Positions 53,515 to 62,113 of a DNA stretch of 64,000 nt are shown here, piece after piece (within the stretch, counting starts at the first letter, position 1; every line of letters begins with the position of its first letter). The stretch is from an uncultured Pseudodesulfovibrio sp. (lineage in GTDB: Bacteria > Desulfobacterota > Desulfovibrionia > Desulfovibrionales > Desulfovibrionaceae): NCBI RefSeq assembly GCF_963675635.1, contig NZ_OY776488.1, forward strand, positions 599,740 to 663,739. Reading direction: 5' to 3'. Both the position numbers and the translations under genes were made by a program. The notes under the pieces were generated by a model. The model was not told where the DNA came from and ran no database searches. It saw only the letters and a program-made list of their open reading frames with translations.

Positions 53515-54879
53515 ATGCGCGCAAAAATATTTTCTCCATATTGGCTGCCTGTCTGGTTCTTTGGCGGAACCATTCTGATCGGTGCATTCATTCTGCATCT
53601 TGATGTGAGTCATCCCGGCGGCCCACTTTCCTTTGTGGACGCACTTTTTACAACCACATCAGCCATGTGTGTCACAGGTTTGGCCGTGGTTGATACCGGG
53701 TCATATTTTTCAACACTCGGGCTGGACGTTCTGCTGGTGCTCATCCAATTGGGCGGCTTGGGTATCATGACCTTCACCACGCTTATCATCCATCTTCTTG
53801 GCAAGCATGTGTCGTTGAACGACCGTATTGCGGTTGGACAGAGCCTGTTGCGTGACCCTTCGTTTAGCCTGCCGAAATTCCTGGCGCGGGTGGTGCTGTG
53901 GACATTCTTTTTCGAAGGGGCTGGAGCATTGGCTCTCTGGCTAATGGACCCGGTGGGTTTTTCACCATATTCGGCTGTTTTTCATTCGATTTCAGCTTTT
54001 TGCAATGCTGGATTTTCCTTGTATCCAGACAGCTTGACTCAGTGGGCAGGTCATGGCGGTGTCAATTCGGTCTTTATGGTGTTGATCACAGCCGGTGGGC
54101 TTGGTTTTTATGTACTCATCGAATGTGCTTCATACTGCAAGCAATTTGTTCATCGCTTAATCCATAAAAAACGGACTATGCCGGTATTGAGCTGGCATTC
54201 GACCATTGTCCTCAAAACGTCATTTTTTCTGGTTGTTGTCGGTGCAGTCGTTATTTTCTTTGCGGAGGGGGCGGCTGGCAATGCTCCTGAAAATTTCTGG
54301 CACCATCTCTGGACCGCGCTTTTTCAGTCTGTCACCTGTCGTACTGCCGGCTTCAATACTGTAGACATCGGTTCCATGACCAATGTTTCATTGGTGTTCA
54401 TGATGTTGCTCATGATCATTGGCGGTTCGCCTGGTTCCTGTGCCGGTGGTATCAAGACGACCACATTCAGGGCTTTGTTCGGATTTGTCTGGGCGCAGTT
54501 CCGGGGACGGCAACAGGTTCAATTGGGCCGTTATGCTCTGTCACAGGGCGCGTTGAACACAGTTGTGTCGTTGACAACTATGACTTTTGTGCTGATTTTC
54601 ATTGGCACCATGATCTTGACAGCCCTCGAGAGTGGAGACAGCACCTATCTCATGGCGCGTGAAGAATTTATTCTCAATATGTTCGAAACCGTGTCTGCAT
54701 TCGGGACAGTCGGGCTTTCCACAGGGTTGACACCCATGCTTGACGATGTGGAGAAAATCACGGTTATCATTCTTATGTTCGTGGGACGACTGGGGCCGGT
54801 CTGGCTGTTGTCGGCTCTTCAGAGCTGGCAGGCCGAGCGGCGTTACAAAGTGCCCACATCCACATTGCCTTTTGGATAG
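53515..54879 (+). CDS. Potassium uptake subunit KtrB/TrkH
   Basis: 454 aa from ATG 53515 (a TTG at 53509 adds two residues). Eight or more membrane segments with four pore-loop motifs: TTSAMCVTGL, SISAFCNAGF, TCRTAGFNT and SAFGTVGLS, the duplicated KcsA-type filter of KtrB/TrkH. SPGSCAGGIKTTTF is the fourth-repeat hinge region. The next gene, 16 bases on, is its RCK subunit. Likely K+ or Na+/K+ uptake. Confidence 0.93.
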   Translation: MRAKIFSPYWLPVWFFGGTILIGAFILHLDVSHPGGPLSFVDALFTTTSAMCVTGLAVVDTGSYFSTLGLDVLLVLIQLGGLGIMTFTTLIIHLLGKHVSLNDRIAVGQSLLRDPSFSLPKFLARVVLWTFFFEGAGALALWLMDPVGFSPYSAVFHSISAFCNAGFSLYPDSLTQWAGHGGVNSVFMVLITAGGLGFYVLIECASYCKQFVHRLIHKKRTMPVLSWHSTIVLKTSFFLVVVGAVVIFFAEGAAGNAPENFWHHLWTALFQSVTCRTAGFNTVDIGSMTNVSLVFMMLLMIIGGSPGSCAGGIKTTTFRALFGFVWAQFRGRQQVQLGRYALSQGALNTVVSLTTMTFVLIFIGTMILTALESGDSTYLMAREEFILNMFETVSAFGTVGLSTGLTPMLDDVEKITVIILMFVGRLGPVWLLSALQSWQAERRYKVPTSTLPFG

Positions 54880-54895
54880 GATGAAGGAGTTACGC

Positions 54896-55555
54896 ATGTC
54901 GAAGAACAAGGAAGTCGGTGTTATCGGGCTTGGCAAATTCGGGCTGTCGCTGGCCAAGGCCTTGACTGATCTTGGGCATGATGTGGTCGGCGTTGATAAT
55001 AATTCAGAGAATGTTCGCAGAGCGCAGGATATACTGGCCCAGGTGTATCAAGCGGACGCTACGGATGAGAAGACGCTCAGTCAGATCGGATTTCAGGACC
55101 TTGAAAAAGTCATCGTATCTACGGGTGATTCCATGGAGGCGAGTATCCTCGTGGTACTTAACCTGCAGTCCATTGGTGTGAAGAACATATGGGTCAAGGC
55201 TTTCAGTCAGGAACATGAACGGGTGCTGTATAAACTCGGTGTGCCATTCGTTGTTTTTCCCGAGGCTTTTGTTGCCTTTCAGTTGGCGCATCGTTTGGCT
55301 GTACCGGGTCTTCATGAATACTTTGGGCTTGGGAACGATGTTGCGACCCGTGAAATCGTGGTGGACGACTGGACCGGCAAGACTTTGCGAGAACTGAATT
55401 TGACTAATACCTATCAAGTGCAGGTCATTGCCTTCCGCCATTCCGGGGAGTCTGAATTTCATTTTGTACCGCAGGCTCAACGGGTTTTGGAAAAAGGGGA
55501 TGTGCTTGTTCTTCTGGGAAAAACCGAGAACATCATTCAAGTCGAAAAATTCTAG
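54896..55555 (+). CDS. Potassium uptake RCK subunit KtrA/TrkA
   Basis: 219 aa from ATG 54896, with GAAGGAG six bases upstream; the frame extends upstream but not plausibly. RCK_N Rossmann domain with GLGKFGLSLAKALTDLGHDVVGVDNN, followed by an RCK_C-type domain (about residues 135-219, FHFVPQAQRVLEKGDVLVLLG). It gates the adjacent membrane subunit on nucleotide binding; RCK_C domains are known c-di-AMP receptors, relevant because cdaA is in this window. Confidence 0.93.
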   Translation: MSKNKEVGVIGLGKFGLSLAKALTDLGHDVVGVDNNSENVRRAQDILAQVYQADATDEKTLSQIGFQDLEKVIVSTGDSMEASILVVLNLQSIGVKNIWVKAFSQEHERVLYKLGVPFVVFPEAFVAFQLAHRLAVPGLHEYFGLGNDVATREIVVDDWTGKTLRELNLTNTYQVQVIAFRHSGESEFHFVPQAQRVLEKGDVLVLLGKTENIIQVEKF

Positions 55556-55564
55556 GGAGTGAAT

Positions 55565-56629
55565 ATGAGCGGTAATACATTTGGCAGCATTTTTCGACTG
55601 ACCACTTTTGGTGAATCCCATGGCCCCGGTCTGGGGGGCGTGGTGGACGGCTGTCCCGCCGGTATCCCTCTGGATGAATCAATGCTCCAGCTTGAACTCG
55701 ACAAGCGCAAGCCGGGACAGGGCGGGCTTGCTTCGACGGCACGCAAGGAAGCGGATAGGGTGAAAATCCTGTCCGGTGTCTTTGAGGGTGAAACAACAGG
55801 CACATCTATCGGTTTTTCCATTCCCAATACGGACCAGCGTTCGCATGATTATTCCACAATCAAGGACGTATTTCGGCCCGGTCATGCAGATTATTCCTTC
55901 AATGCCAAGTACGGCTTCCGTGACTACCGGGGGGGCGGACGTTCGTCAGGACGAGAAACCGTATCCCGCGTTGCCGGTGGCGCCATCGCACAGGAACTGC
56001 TTCGAAGTGAAGGTATCGCTATTTATGCCTACACCGTTGAGCTTGGTGGCATCCCTGTGAACGCGTACGACTATGAAGGAGCGCAGGATCGTCCTTATTT
56101 CAGCCCGGACCCGGATATCATTGCTGCCTGGAATGAAAGGGTCAAGGAAGTGAAGTCTCAGGGGGACACCCTTGGCGGCGTGGTGGAAGTGCGGGCTGTG
56201 TCGGTTCCTGCCGGACTGGGAGAGCCTGTTTTCGACAAGCTGGATGCCAGACTTGCTTATGCGCTTATGTCTGTGGGGGCTGTCAAAGCCGTGGAGATCG
56301 GTTCCGGCATGAATGCGTCCTGTTCTCTCGGCAGCCTAAATAATGACCCCATCGGTCCTGAAGGATTCCTTTCCAACAATGCAGGCGGTATTCTCGGCGG
56401 TATCTCGTCGGGCCAGGACATCGTCGCGCGTGCATTCATCAAGCCTATTCCGTCTATTTCTCAGGAACAGAGCACTGTGACCACTGATGGGAAGGCGACG
56501 TCCATCACCATTGGAGGCAGGCACGATATTGCCGCTATCCCACGCATTAATCCCGTGCTCAAGGCCATGATGGCTCTGACCATTGCGGATATGCTGCTGC
56601 TTGATAGACGGCTGGGTGTACGGGATTAA
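55565..56629 (+). CDS. aroC: Chorismate synthase
   Basis: 354 aa from ATG 55565 (GTG 55559 is in frame but less supported). GSIFRLTTFGESHGPGLGGVVDGCPAG is the N-terminal signature; GGGRSSGRETVSRVAGG and GDTLGGVVEVRA are further blocks. Forms chorismate from EPSP using reduced FMN. Completes the aromatic pathway with aroK upstream. Confidence 0.96.
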   Translation: MSGNTFGSIFRLTTFGESHGPGLGGVVDGCPAGIPLDESMLQLELDKRKPGQGGLASTARKEADRVKILSGVFEGETTGTSIGFSIPNTDQRSHDYSTIKDVFRPGHADYSFNAKYGFRDYRGGGRSSGRETVSRVAGGAIAQELLRSEGIAIYAYTVELGGIPVNAYDYEGAQDRPYFSPDPDIIAAWNERVKEVKSQGDTLGGVVEVRAVSVPAGLGEPVFDKLDARLAYALMSVGAVKAVEIGSGMNASCSLGSLNNDPIGPEGFLSNNAGGILGGISSGQDIVARAFIKPIPSISQEQSTVTTDGKATSITIGGRHDIAAIPRINPVLKAMMALTIADMLLLDRRLGVRD

Positions 56630-56654
56630 AAAAAGTAAACAGTATGGGGCTATA

Positions 56655-57047
56655 ATGAAGATTGCGATATTTGTTGTCGGTGAGCATTTCGCTGGTAAAT
56701 CAAGTACAATTAATGACTTTTTAAAGCCAAGACTGGGCATTCCTAATAAGAATAAATTCATCTTTAAATCAGAATATAAGGGTTTTATCTATTCGCAGTC
56801 CTTTGAAGAATGTAAGGCCAATATTGAGTCCCGGTTGGACAAGATTAAACAATATGACATTTTGATTATTTCTGCGCGACCACGCTGGGAAAAACCGTCT
56901 GACCTGAATGAATTGATTGCTGGAGTGAAGCGAAGAGGGTTTACTTACCAGGAGTTTTTTATCACGAAAGGAATTGAAACCGAAGCCACATATTATGAAC
57001 ATCAGGCTTTGGCTATTTTGGGCTTACTGGATAATCTTTTTGTTTAA
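56655..57047 (+). CDS. Small P-loop protein of unknown function
   Basis: 130 aa from ATG 56655 (the frame begins earlier inside aroC). GEHFAGKSS near the N-terminus (about residues 9-17) is a P-loop; AIFVVGEHFAGKS resembles AAA-less NTPases of the thymidylate-kinase-like kind, but no second motif is clear. Base composition is AT-richer than aroC. Its end overlaps by 4 bases the convergent DUF2238 gene. Confidence 0.6.
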   Translation: MKIAIFVVGEHFAGKSSTINDFLKPRLGIPNKNKFIFKSEYKGFIYSQSFEECKANIESRLDKIKQYDILIISARPRWEKPSDLNELIAGVKRRGFTYQEFFITKGIETEATYYEHQALAILGLLDNLFV

Positions 57048-57679
57048 ATGCTCTGTTTTTTTGTGAGTGCTGTTTCGTTAGCCCGGATTCCTGAAAATCG
57101 GAAGAGGATGAGCGTGGTCACGGCACCGAGTGTGTCCGCGAGCATGTCTGTCTGGGCGTCCCAAATGTCACCCTGTGAACCGAGAAATTCGATCCCTGCG
57201 TCACCGCCGGCCATCACGGCGTACCACCATTCAATGATCTCATATCCTGCGGCCAGTGCCATGATGGCAAACAGGCTGAACAGATAGACCACGACAGGTT
57301 TTGCCAGTCGTTTGCGGGTCAGGAGCTCTGCTATGGGGAAAGCATAGAAACCGATGGAGTAGTGTCCCAGTCGGTCAAAGTGGTTGCGCTCAAAATCGAA
57401 AAAGTCCGTGACAAAATCAAAAGGGACATTTGCAAAAGTATAATGTCCGCCAATGGTGTGCAGGATGAGCCAGCATGCCATGAGTCCGTATGCAAGGTTC
57501 GAGAACCGGAAGACCTTGAAAGTCACGACAAGTAGTAGAAAAATGATGATGATCGGCAGATTCTCAGCCCACCAGACATCGCGCATCACTGGATTAATGG
57601 CGAGGATCGCCCAGAGCAGGGTAAAGACTCCGGCCAATCCGTGCGGGAAATAACGGGAGAAGAAGCCTTTCTCGTTCAT
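57044..57679 (-). CDS. DUF2238 (YjdF-like) membrane protein
   Basis: 211 aa, about six membrane segments. ERNHFDRLGHYSIGFYAFPIAELL, YEIIEWW and DIWDAQTDMLADTLGA are the conserved blocks of the YjdF family. Function is unknown. ybjQ-like gene lies 2 bases upstream on the same strand, so they are co-transcribed. Confidence 0.88.
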   Translation of the reverse strand: MNEKGFFSRYFPHGLAGVFTLLWAILAINPVMRDVWWAENLPIIIIFLLLVVTFKVFRFSNLAYGLMACWLILHTIGGHYTFANVPFDFVTDFFDFERNHFDRLGHYSIGFYAFPIAELLTRKRLAKPVVVYLFSLFAIMALAAGYEIIEWWYAVMAGGDAGIEFLGSQGDIWDAQTDMLADTLGAVTTLILFRFSGIRANETALTKKQSI

Positions 57680-57681
57680 TG

Positions 57682-58020
57682 CTATTTGACTTTCTTCATG
57701 CGCACTGCCGTGCCGTAGCAGGAGTAATACTTGTCGCCTTCAGGGTGGAAGGACACTGTCTCGCGGTAGCCGACAATTGCATCGGCGTTGACATCAACAG
57801 CCTGAGCCATGAGTCCGTAGAAGGCGTTGTCGAATACATAGCTGCGACAGACAATGAGTCCGAAGGCGGACAGGATTTCACGACCTGGTACCGTTTCGGT
57901 GGTCATGATTTTCATTCTCCCCGCCATATACATGTCTTTGGCGAGTCGTGTGCGCTGATCTGTTTTGACATCTTCCTTGACAGCATTTTGCCGTTTTGGT
58001 GAGCCGAAAATGAGTGACAT
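57682..58020 (-). CDS. YbjQ-like (DUF74) heavy-metal-binding-type protein
   Basis: 112 aa. TTETVPGREILSAFGLIVCRSYVF, MAQAVDVNADAIVGYRETVSF and SCYGTAVRM match the YbjQ/UPF0145 family, which forms a pentameric beta barrel. It has an N-terminal extension of about 38 residues. ATG 58020 has GAGAGGA upstream. Function unproven. Confidence 0.85.
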   Translation of the reverse strand: MSLIFGSPKRQNAVKEDVKTDQRTRLAKDMYMAGRMKIMTTETVPGREILSAFGLIVCRSYVFDNAFYGLMAQAVDVNADAIVGYRETVSFHPEGDKYYSCYGTAVRMKKVK

Positions 58021-58263
58021 ATATGTGATCCTCTCGGGTTTGGTGCGTTGTATTGCCTGAAGATATGTAGCCCGGAAAAGGGGATATGGGCAAGTGTTCA
58101 GAGACGGAAAGGCGGGAGTATGCTTCCTGTTTGGGGGATTACACAGCGTATCAATATATGGAGGATTGTTTGAGGTTGAAAACTGCTTTGGAATAAAGGA
58201 GTTGTTTCATGTTTCCAAGAGGCCGGTTCGATGGCGTATCAGGCTTGGAAATGATTACATCAA

Positions 58264-58295
58264 AAAGGGGAGGCCGAATGCTCGACCTCCCCTTT
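58264..58295 (-). terminator. Terminator of the M16 peptidase gene
   Basis: AAAGGGGAGGCCGA (58264-58277) and TCGACCTCCCCTTT (58282-58295) pair (one G-U on the minus strand), followed on the minus strand by T5 (A run 58262-58266). 22 bases beyond the peptidase stop. Confidence 0.87.
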
Positions 58296-58317
58296 GCTTT
58301 TCATTGTTGAGCGTGAG

Positions 58318-61005
58318 TTATGGGGTCACCTTCATGATGTAGGCTTTCTCCTGCGTCATATATTCTTTGACAATCGACTGAATGTCTTCAGGAGTCACAG
58401 CCTTTGTGGATTCGATGAGCTCTTCTTCATAATTCCGGTCAAATCCGCGTGCCATGAGGCTGGCGGCCTGGCGGCTTCGGGAAAGCAGGGATTGGTGTTC
58501 CTGATAGTAATTACCGACAATGATATTTCTGGCTCGTTCCAACTCTTCATTGGGGAGCGGACTGGCAGCAAGGTCGGTGAGTACCGTGTTGAATCCGGCC
58601 ATGGATTGATCGACCTTGTCAGGACTGGTGCCGATATACAGGGCGATGAAGCCGGTATTCTTGCTTTGCCAGAACATGGAAGTGACCGTGTAGGCGAGAC
58701 CCTGCTTGTCGCGCAGGTCGCGGAATAGTAAGCCGGACTGGCCGGACAGGGCCGTCTTGAGCATTTCGAACTCGGCTGATGTCTTCATGTCGGTCTTGCC
58801 GGGGGTTGGGAAGAGCATCAGTATGTGTGACTGCTTGCGGTCCGGCAGGTGCATGGTGGTTTCCCGTTCGGTACCCCATTCAGGCGTGATGAATTCGTAC
58901 GGTTTATCCTGTGCGGTCAGCGTCTTGGCAAGCTTGTTGGCAAAAGCCTCAATTGCAGCTTGGTCATACTGGCCGCAAACAGCCAGAGTGAAAGGTTGCA
59001 TGGACTGTCTGTTCCAGAAGCGAATGATGTCCTCATTGGTGAAGGCTTCCACTTCCTCGGGTGTCCCCTGGTGCAACAGCGCGTAAGGGCCGGTCTTGTA
59101 CAGGAAGGGAAAGAGGTGGCGGAAGGCGAGGCCCATGGGCTGGTCTTCACTGCGTTTGATACCTGCAATCTGGTCCTGTTTGGCCCTGCTGACTTCGGTC
59201 TCGTCAAAAGCGGGTGAGGTCAGGGTGTCGCTGAAGAGCGGTAGGATTTTATCGGTGAATCGGGTGGGGAACTTGGCTTCAACGGCAAAGACGTTCCGGC
59301 CTGCGGTCGAACCGAGGCTGGCCGCGTGATCGGACAGGAAATCCTGAATCTCGGTGGCGGTCATGTGCATGGTGCCACGCGTCAGTCCTGTGGCAGTCAG
59401 TGAAGCCAGTCCCTGCTGTTCGGGTGTCAATTCGCCGTCGCCACCGCTCCAGTACATGCTCATGGCGGTATAAGGCAGGGTCGCGTCGGGCAGGAACACG
59501 AGTTTGCTTCCACCAGGGAGAGCCATTTCTGTGGGGGCGTCTGCCTGTTCTACAGCCGCCTTCCCCTTGAGAGCGTCCTTTACGGGCCACTTCTCATTTG
59601 TGATGACCGTCAGGTTCTCTGCGGATACGCCGTTGCCCTCGGGTACCAGAACGGCCACGGCCAACTGGTCGGGACGGATGAATTCATCATATACGTCTTT
59701 CATTTCGTCGCGTGTGACCTGGCTGAGTGCGAAGAGGTAGTTTTTTTCGGCCTGCTCACCGTTTTCAAAGAACTGAAAATATCCGGTCTTGCTGGCAAGG
59801 CCTGACAGTGTTTCCTTGGTCAGGAAGAGGGAATCTTCAAGGTTCAACTTGGCACGTTCTATTTCTCGATCAGTGAAATTGGCCGGGTCAAATGTGGCCA
59901 TTTCGGTCATAAGCTCGGACCAGAACTGCTCGATTTTTTCAGCATCAAGGGTGGCGTGTATGTAAAGCATGCCGCCACGTTCAAGGGAAAGAGGCGAAAC
60001 AGAAATACTGTCCACCAACTGCTCTTCGTATTTGAACTTCCGATACAGATGTGATGTGTCGTCGCCGCCCATGAGCTGTGAAAGCAGTTCCAGACCGGCA
60101 ATTTTTCCGGACGATCCGTGCGGGATGGGAAATGCGGCGCCAAGGTATACCTTGTTCCACTTGCCACTCATTTTGACGATTTGAGGGCCAGTACCCGTTT
60201 CCGGGATCGCAATGGTTGCGGGCGGGGTGAAGGGGCGGGTGTTTTCAAGGGAGCCGAGAAGCTTTTCTGCTTCGGCCAGAATCTGATTGGGGTCTACCTT
60301 GCCGGTAACGACCAGAAGCATGGATTGCGGCTGGTAATGGCTGGCGATATATTCCTTGATATCTTCCTGCGTGAAGGACTGGACGGTCTCACGATAGCCG
60401 ATGATAGGCCATTCATAGGTCGAGCCTTTCCATATTATGGACTGCAGTGTCTTGAACAGTTTGCTGCCGGGAGTGTCTTCTCCACGCTCCAGTTCTTCGA
60501 GAACGACCTTTTTTTCACTTTCCAGCTCTACCGGGTCAATGATCGGATTAAAGGCCATGTCAGTCACTACATCCATACCCAGCGCCCATTTGTTCTCAGG
60601 CACTTCCACATAGTAGACGGTATAGTCGAAACTCGTGGCCGCATTGAGCATCCCGCCAACTGATTCGATCTCAAGAGCAGTTGCGCCGGGGCCGCGTTTT
60701 TCAGTCCCCTTGAACACCATGTGTTCAAGCTGGTGGCTGATGCCGGCGATTTCAGGAGTTTCATAGGCACTTCCCGCATGAACATAGAGACGAACATTGA
60801 CCAAGGGAAAGCGGTTGTCTTCCTTGATGAGTACGGTCAACCCATTTTTGAGTTTGATGATGTTCGTGTCGTCTTGTGCGGTTGCGGACAAGGCAGTCTT
60901 CTGGACAGGTGTGAGAGTGGTCGTTTGTTTTTTATTCATGTGTGTTGTTTGGCAGCCGGTTGCGATCATGGTCAGACCGGCCAGCAATAATAAAGTTCGG
61001 AACAT
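58318..61005 (-). CDS. M16 (insulinase-family) metallopeptidase lipoprotein
   Basis: 895 aa. Lipoprotein signal peptide with lipobox IATGC (Cys18). Zinc motif HQLEH (His91, His95, Glu94) with the distant Glu in VVLEELERGED. The second half is a degenerate M16 repeat without the HxxEH. This two-repeat form matches bacterial secreted M16 proteases that degrade peptides in the periplasm or outer membrane. A candidate promoter lies at 61078-61105 on the minus strand. Confidence 0.93.
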   Translation of the reverse strand: MFRTLLLLAGLTMIATGCQTTHMNKKQTTTLTPVQKTALSATAQDDTNIIKLKNGLTVLIKEDNRFPLVNVRLYVHAGSAYETPEIAGISHQLEHMVFKGTEKRGPGATALEIESVGGMLNAATSFDYTVYYVEVPENKWALGMDVVTDMAFNPIIDPVELESEKKVVLEELERGEDTPGSKLFKTLQSIIWKGSTYEWPIIGYRETVQSFTQEDIKEYIASHYQPQSMLLVVTGKVDPNQILAEAEKLLGSLENTRPFTPPATIAIPETGTGPQIVKMSGKWNKVYLGAAFPIPHGSSGKIAGLELLSQLMGGDDTSHLYRKFKYEEQLVDSISVSPLSLERGGMLYIHATLDAEKIEQFWSELMTEMATFDPANFTDREIERAKLNLEDSLFLTKETLSGLASKTGYFQFFENGEQAEKNYLFALSQVTRDEMKDVYDEFIRPDQLAVAVLVPEGNGVSAENLTVITNEKWPVKDALKGKAAVEQADAPTEMALPGGSKLVFLPDATLPYTAMSMYWSGGDGELTPEQQGLASLTATGLTRGTMHMTATEIQDFLSDHAASLGSTAGRNVFAVEAKFPTRFTDKILPLFSDTLTSPAFDETEVSRAKQDQIAGIKRSEDQPMGLAFRHLFPFLYKTGPYALLHQGTPEEVEAFTNEDIIRFWNRQSMQPFTLAVCGQYDQAAIEAFANKLAKTLTAQDKPYEFITPEWGTERETTMHLPDRKQSHILMLFPTPGKTDMKTSAEFEMLKTALSGQSGLLFRDLRDKQGLAYTVTSMFWQSKNTGFIALYIGTSPDKVDQSMAGFNTVLTDLAASPLPNEELERARNIIVGNYYQEHQSLLSRSRQAASLMARGFDRNYEEELIESTKAVTPEDIQSIVKEYMTQEKAYIMKVTP

Positions 61006-61077
61006 GGGCAGTCTCCATAAGGTTCATCATGTTCAAGAATCGTATGTTGATTTCAAAAGGTTCAATTCTGTTCAATC

Positions 61078-61105
61078 ATGATAAGTATGAAAAAACAGTT
61101 GGCAA
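61078..61105 (-). promoter_or_regulatory. Candidate promoter of the M16 peptidase gene
   Basis: Minus strand: TTGCCA (61100-61105), 16-base spacer, TATCAT (61078-61083), each box five of six to consensus. About 75 bases before the start codon. Confidence 0.45.
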
Positions 61106-61369
61106 GTGTGGTTCGGGTTGCAGCCATCTCGGCAGAAAAGCACCGTAACCGAGCCAGGCTGAAATGAAAACATTTATCCACAATCGTGAGAGATGCTGTA
61201 TTTTGCACACATCCGTTTGTTGTTGAACTGTCTCGTCCATAAAAAAAAGAAAATCCGAAAAAATGTGAATCGTCGTTCAAGGTGTTGTTTGACCGTGCAA
61301 TCAATACCTTTTTTTCCTTTTTTCACCGCCTTCTCAGAGTGGCTTTCCCCTGAGATAGCTTTGGAGATA

Positions 61370-61399
61370 TTGACAAAAAACCTTTGGCAAGCATAGGTT
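61370..61399 (+). promoter_or_regulatory. Candidate promoter of the frdCAB operon
   Basis: Perfect TTGACA (61370-61375) with ATAGGT (61393-61398, spacing 17) or TAGGTT (spacing 18). About 50 bases upstream of the frdC start. Confidence 0.45.
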
Positions 61400-61451
61400 T
61401 AATGATTGATTGTCGAGGGAACTTCTGTGTTTAACCTAACGGAGGAATTGA

Positions 61452-62102
61452 ATGTCCATCAGTTACGCACCAGCTGGTAAATCCGGCAAGTGGGATGGCG
61501 CATTGGATTGGCTGCAAATGCTGTCCGGCGTAAGTCTTATCTTGTTTATGTGGTGTCATATGCTCCTGGTTTCCAGTGTTGTTATCAGTCCGAACGTCAT
61601 GAATGCTATCGCTCATTTTTTTGAGGCGACAGGTATGGCACAGGTTGGCGGCCCACTTATTTTTCTCGTTTTTCTGACGCACTTCGTGTTGGCCGCCCGG
61701 AAGATCCCGTTCCGTGCTGACGGTCAGAAAACCATCTGGCAGCACGCCCGGATGATGCGTCATGGTGATACCTGGCTGTGGGTAGTTCAGGTTGTTTCCG
61801 CCATGATTATTCTGGTCATGGGTTCAATTCATATGTGGGTGATTCTTACAGATTTGCCTATCACTGCCGCTAAATCCGCTGCCCGTATTCAGAGTGGATT
61901 CTGGGCTGTGTTCTATCTTATCCTCCTGCCCTTGGCAGAATTGCATGTCGGTATAGGGCTGTACCGTATCGGCGTTAAGTGGGGATTCGTGAAGGACAAG
62001 GAGCGTCCAAAATTCAAGCGTAGCGAAAACATGATTACTTTGCTCTTTGTCGGTATCGGACTGGTCACTTTGGTCCGCTTTCTGTTTTTGAGCATTAACT
62101 AG
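61452..62102 (+). CDS. frdC: Fumarate reductase/succinate dehydrogenase cytochrome b subunit
   Basis: 216 aa, about five membrane segments. MLSGVSLILFMWCHMLLVSSV, LTHFVLAARKIPF, MGSIHMWVIL and PLAELHVGIGLYRIGVKWGF carry the conserved histidines of the di-heme Wolinella-type FrdC. It anchors FrdA and FrdB in the membrane and exchanges electrons with menaquinone. The order C-A-B matches Wolinella and Desulfovibrio. GGAGG seven bases before ATG 61452. Confidence 0.94.
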   Translation: MSISYAPAGKSGKWDGALDWLQMLSGVSLILFMWCHMLLVSSVVISPNVMNAIAHFFEATGMAQVGGPLIFLVFLTHFVLAARKIPFRADGQKTIWQHARMMRHGDTWLWVVQVVSAMIILVMGSIHMWVILTDLPITAAKSAARIQSGFWAVFYLILLPLAELHVGIGLYRIGVKWGFVKDKERPKFKRSENMITLLFVGIGLVTLVRFLFLSIN

Positions 62103-62113
62103 GAGAAATTGCC

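Larger units (their letters stand above)
61006..61451. other. Intergenic region between divergent M16 and frdC genes
   Basis: 446 bases without a gene, AT-rich. It holds the M16 promoter candidate (61078-61105, minus) and the frd promoter candidate (61370-61399, plus), plus GGAGG before frdC at 61441-61445. Confidence 0.5.
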
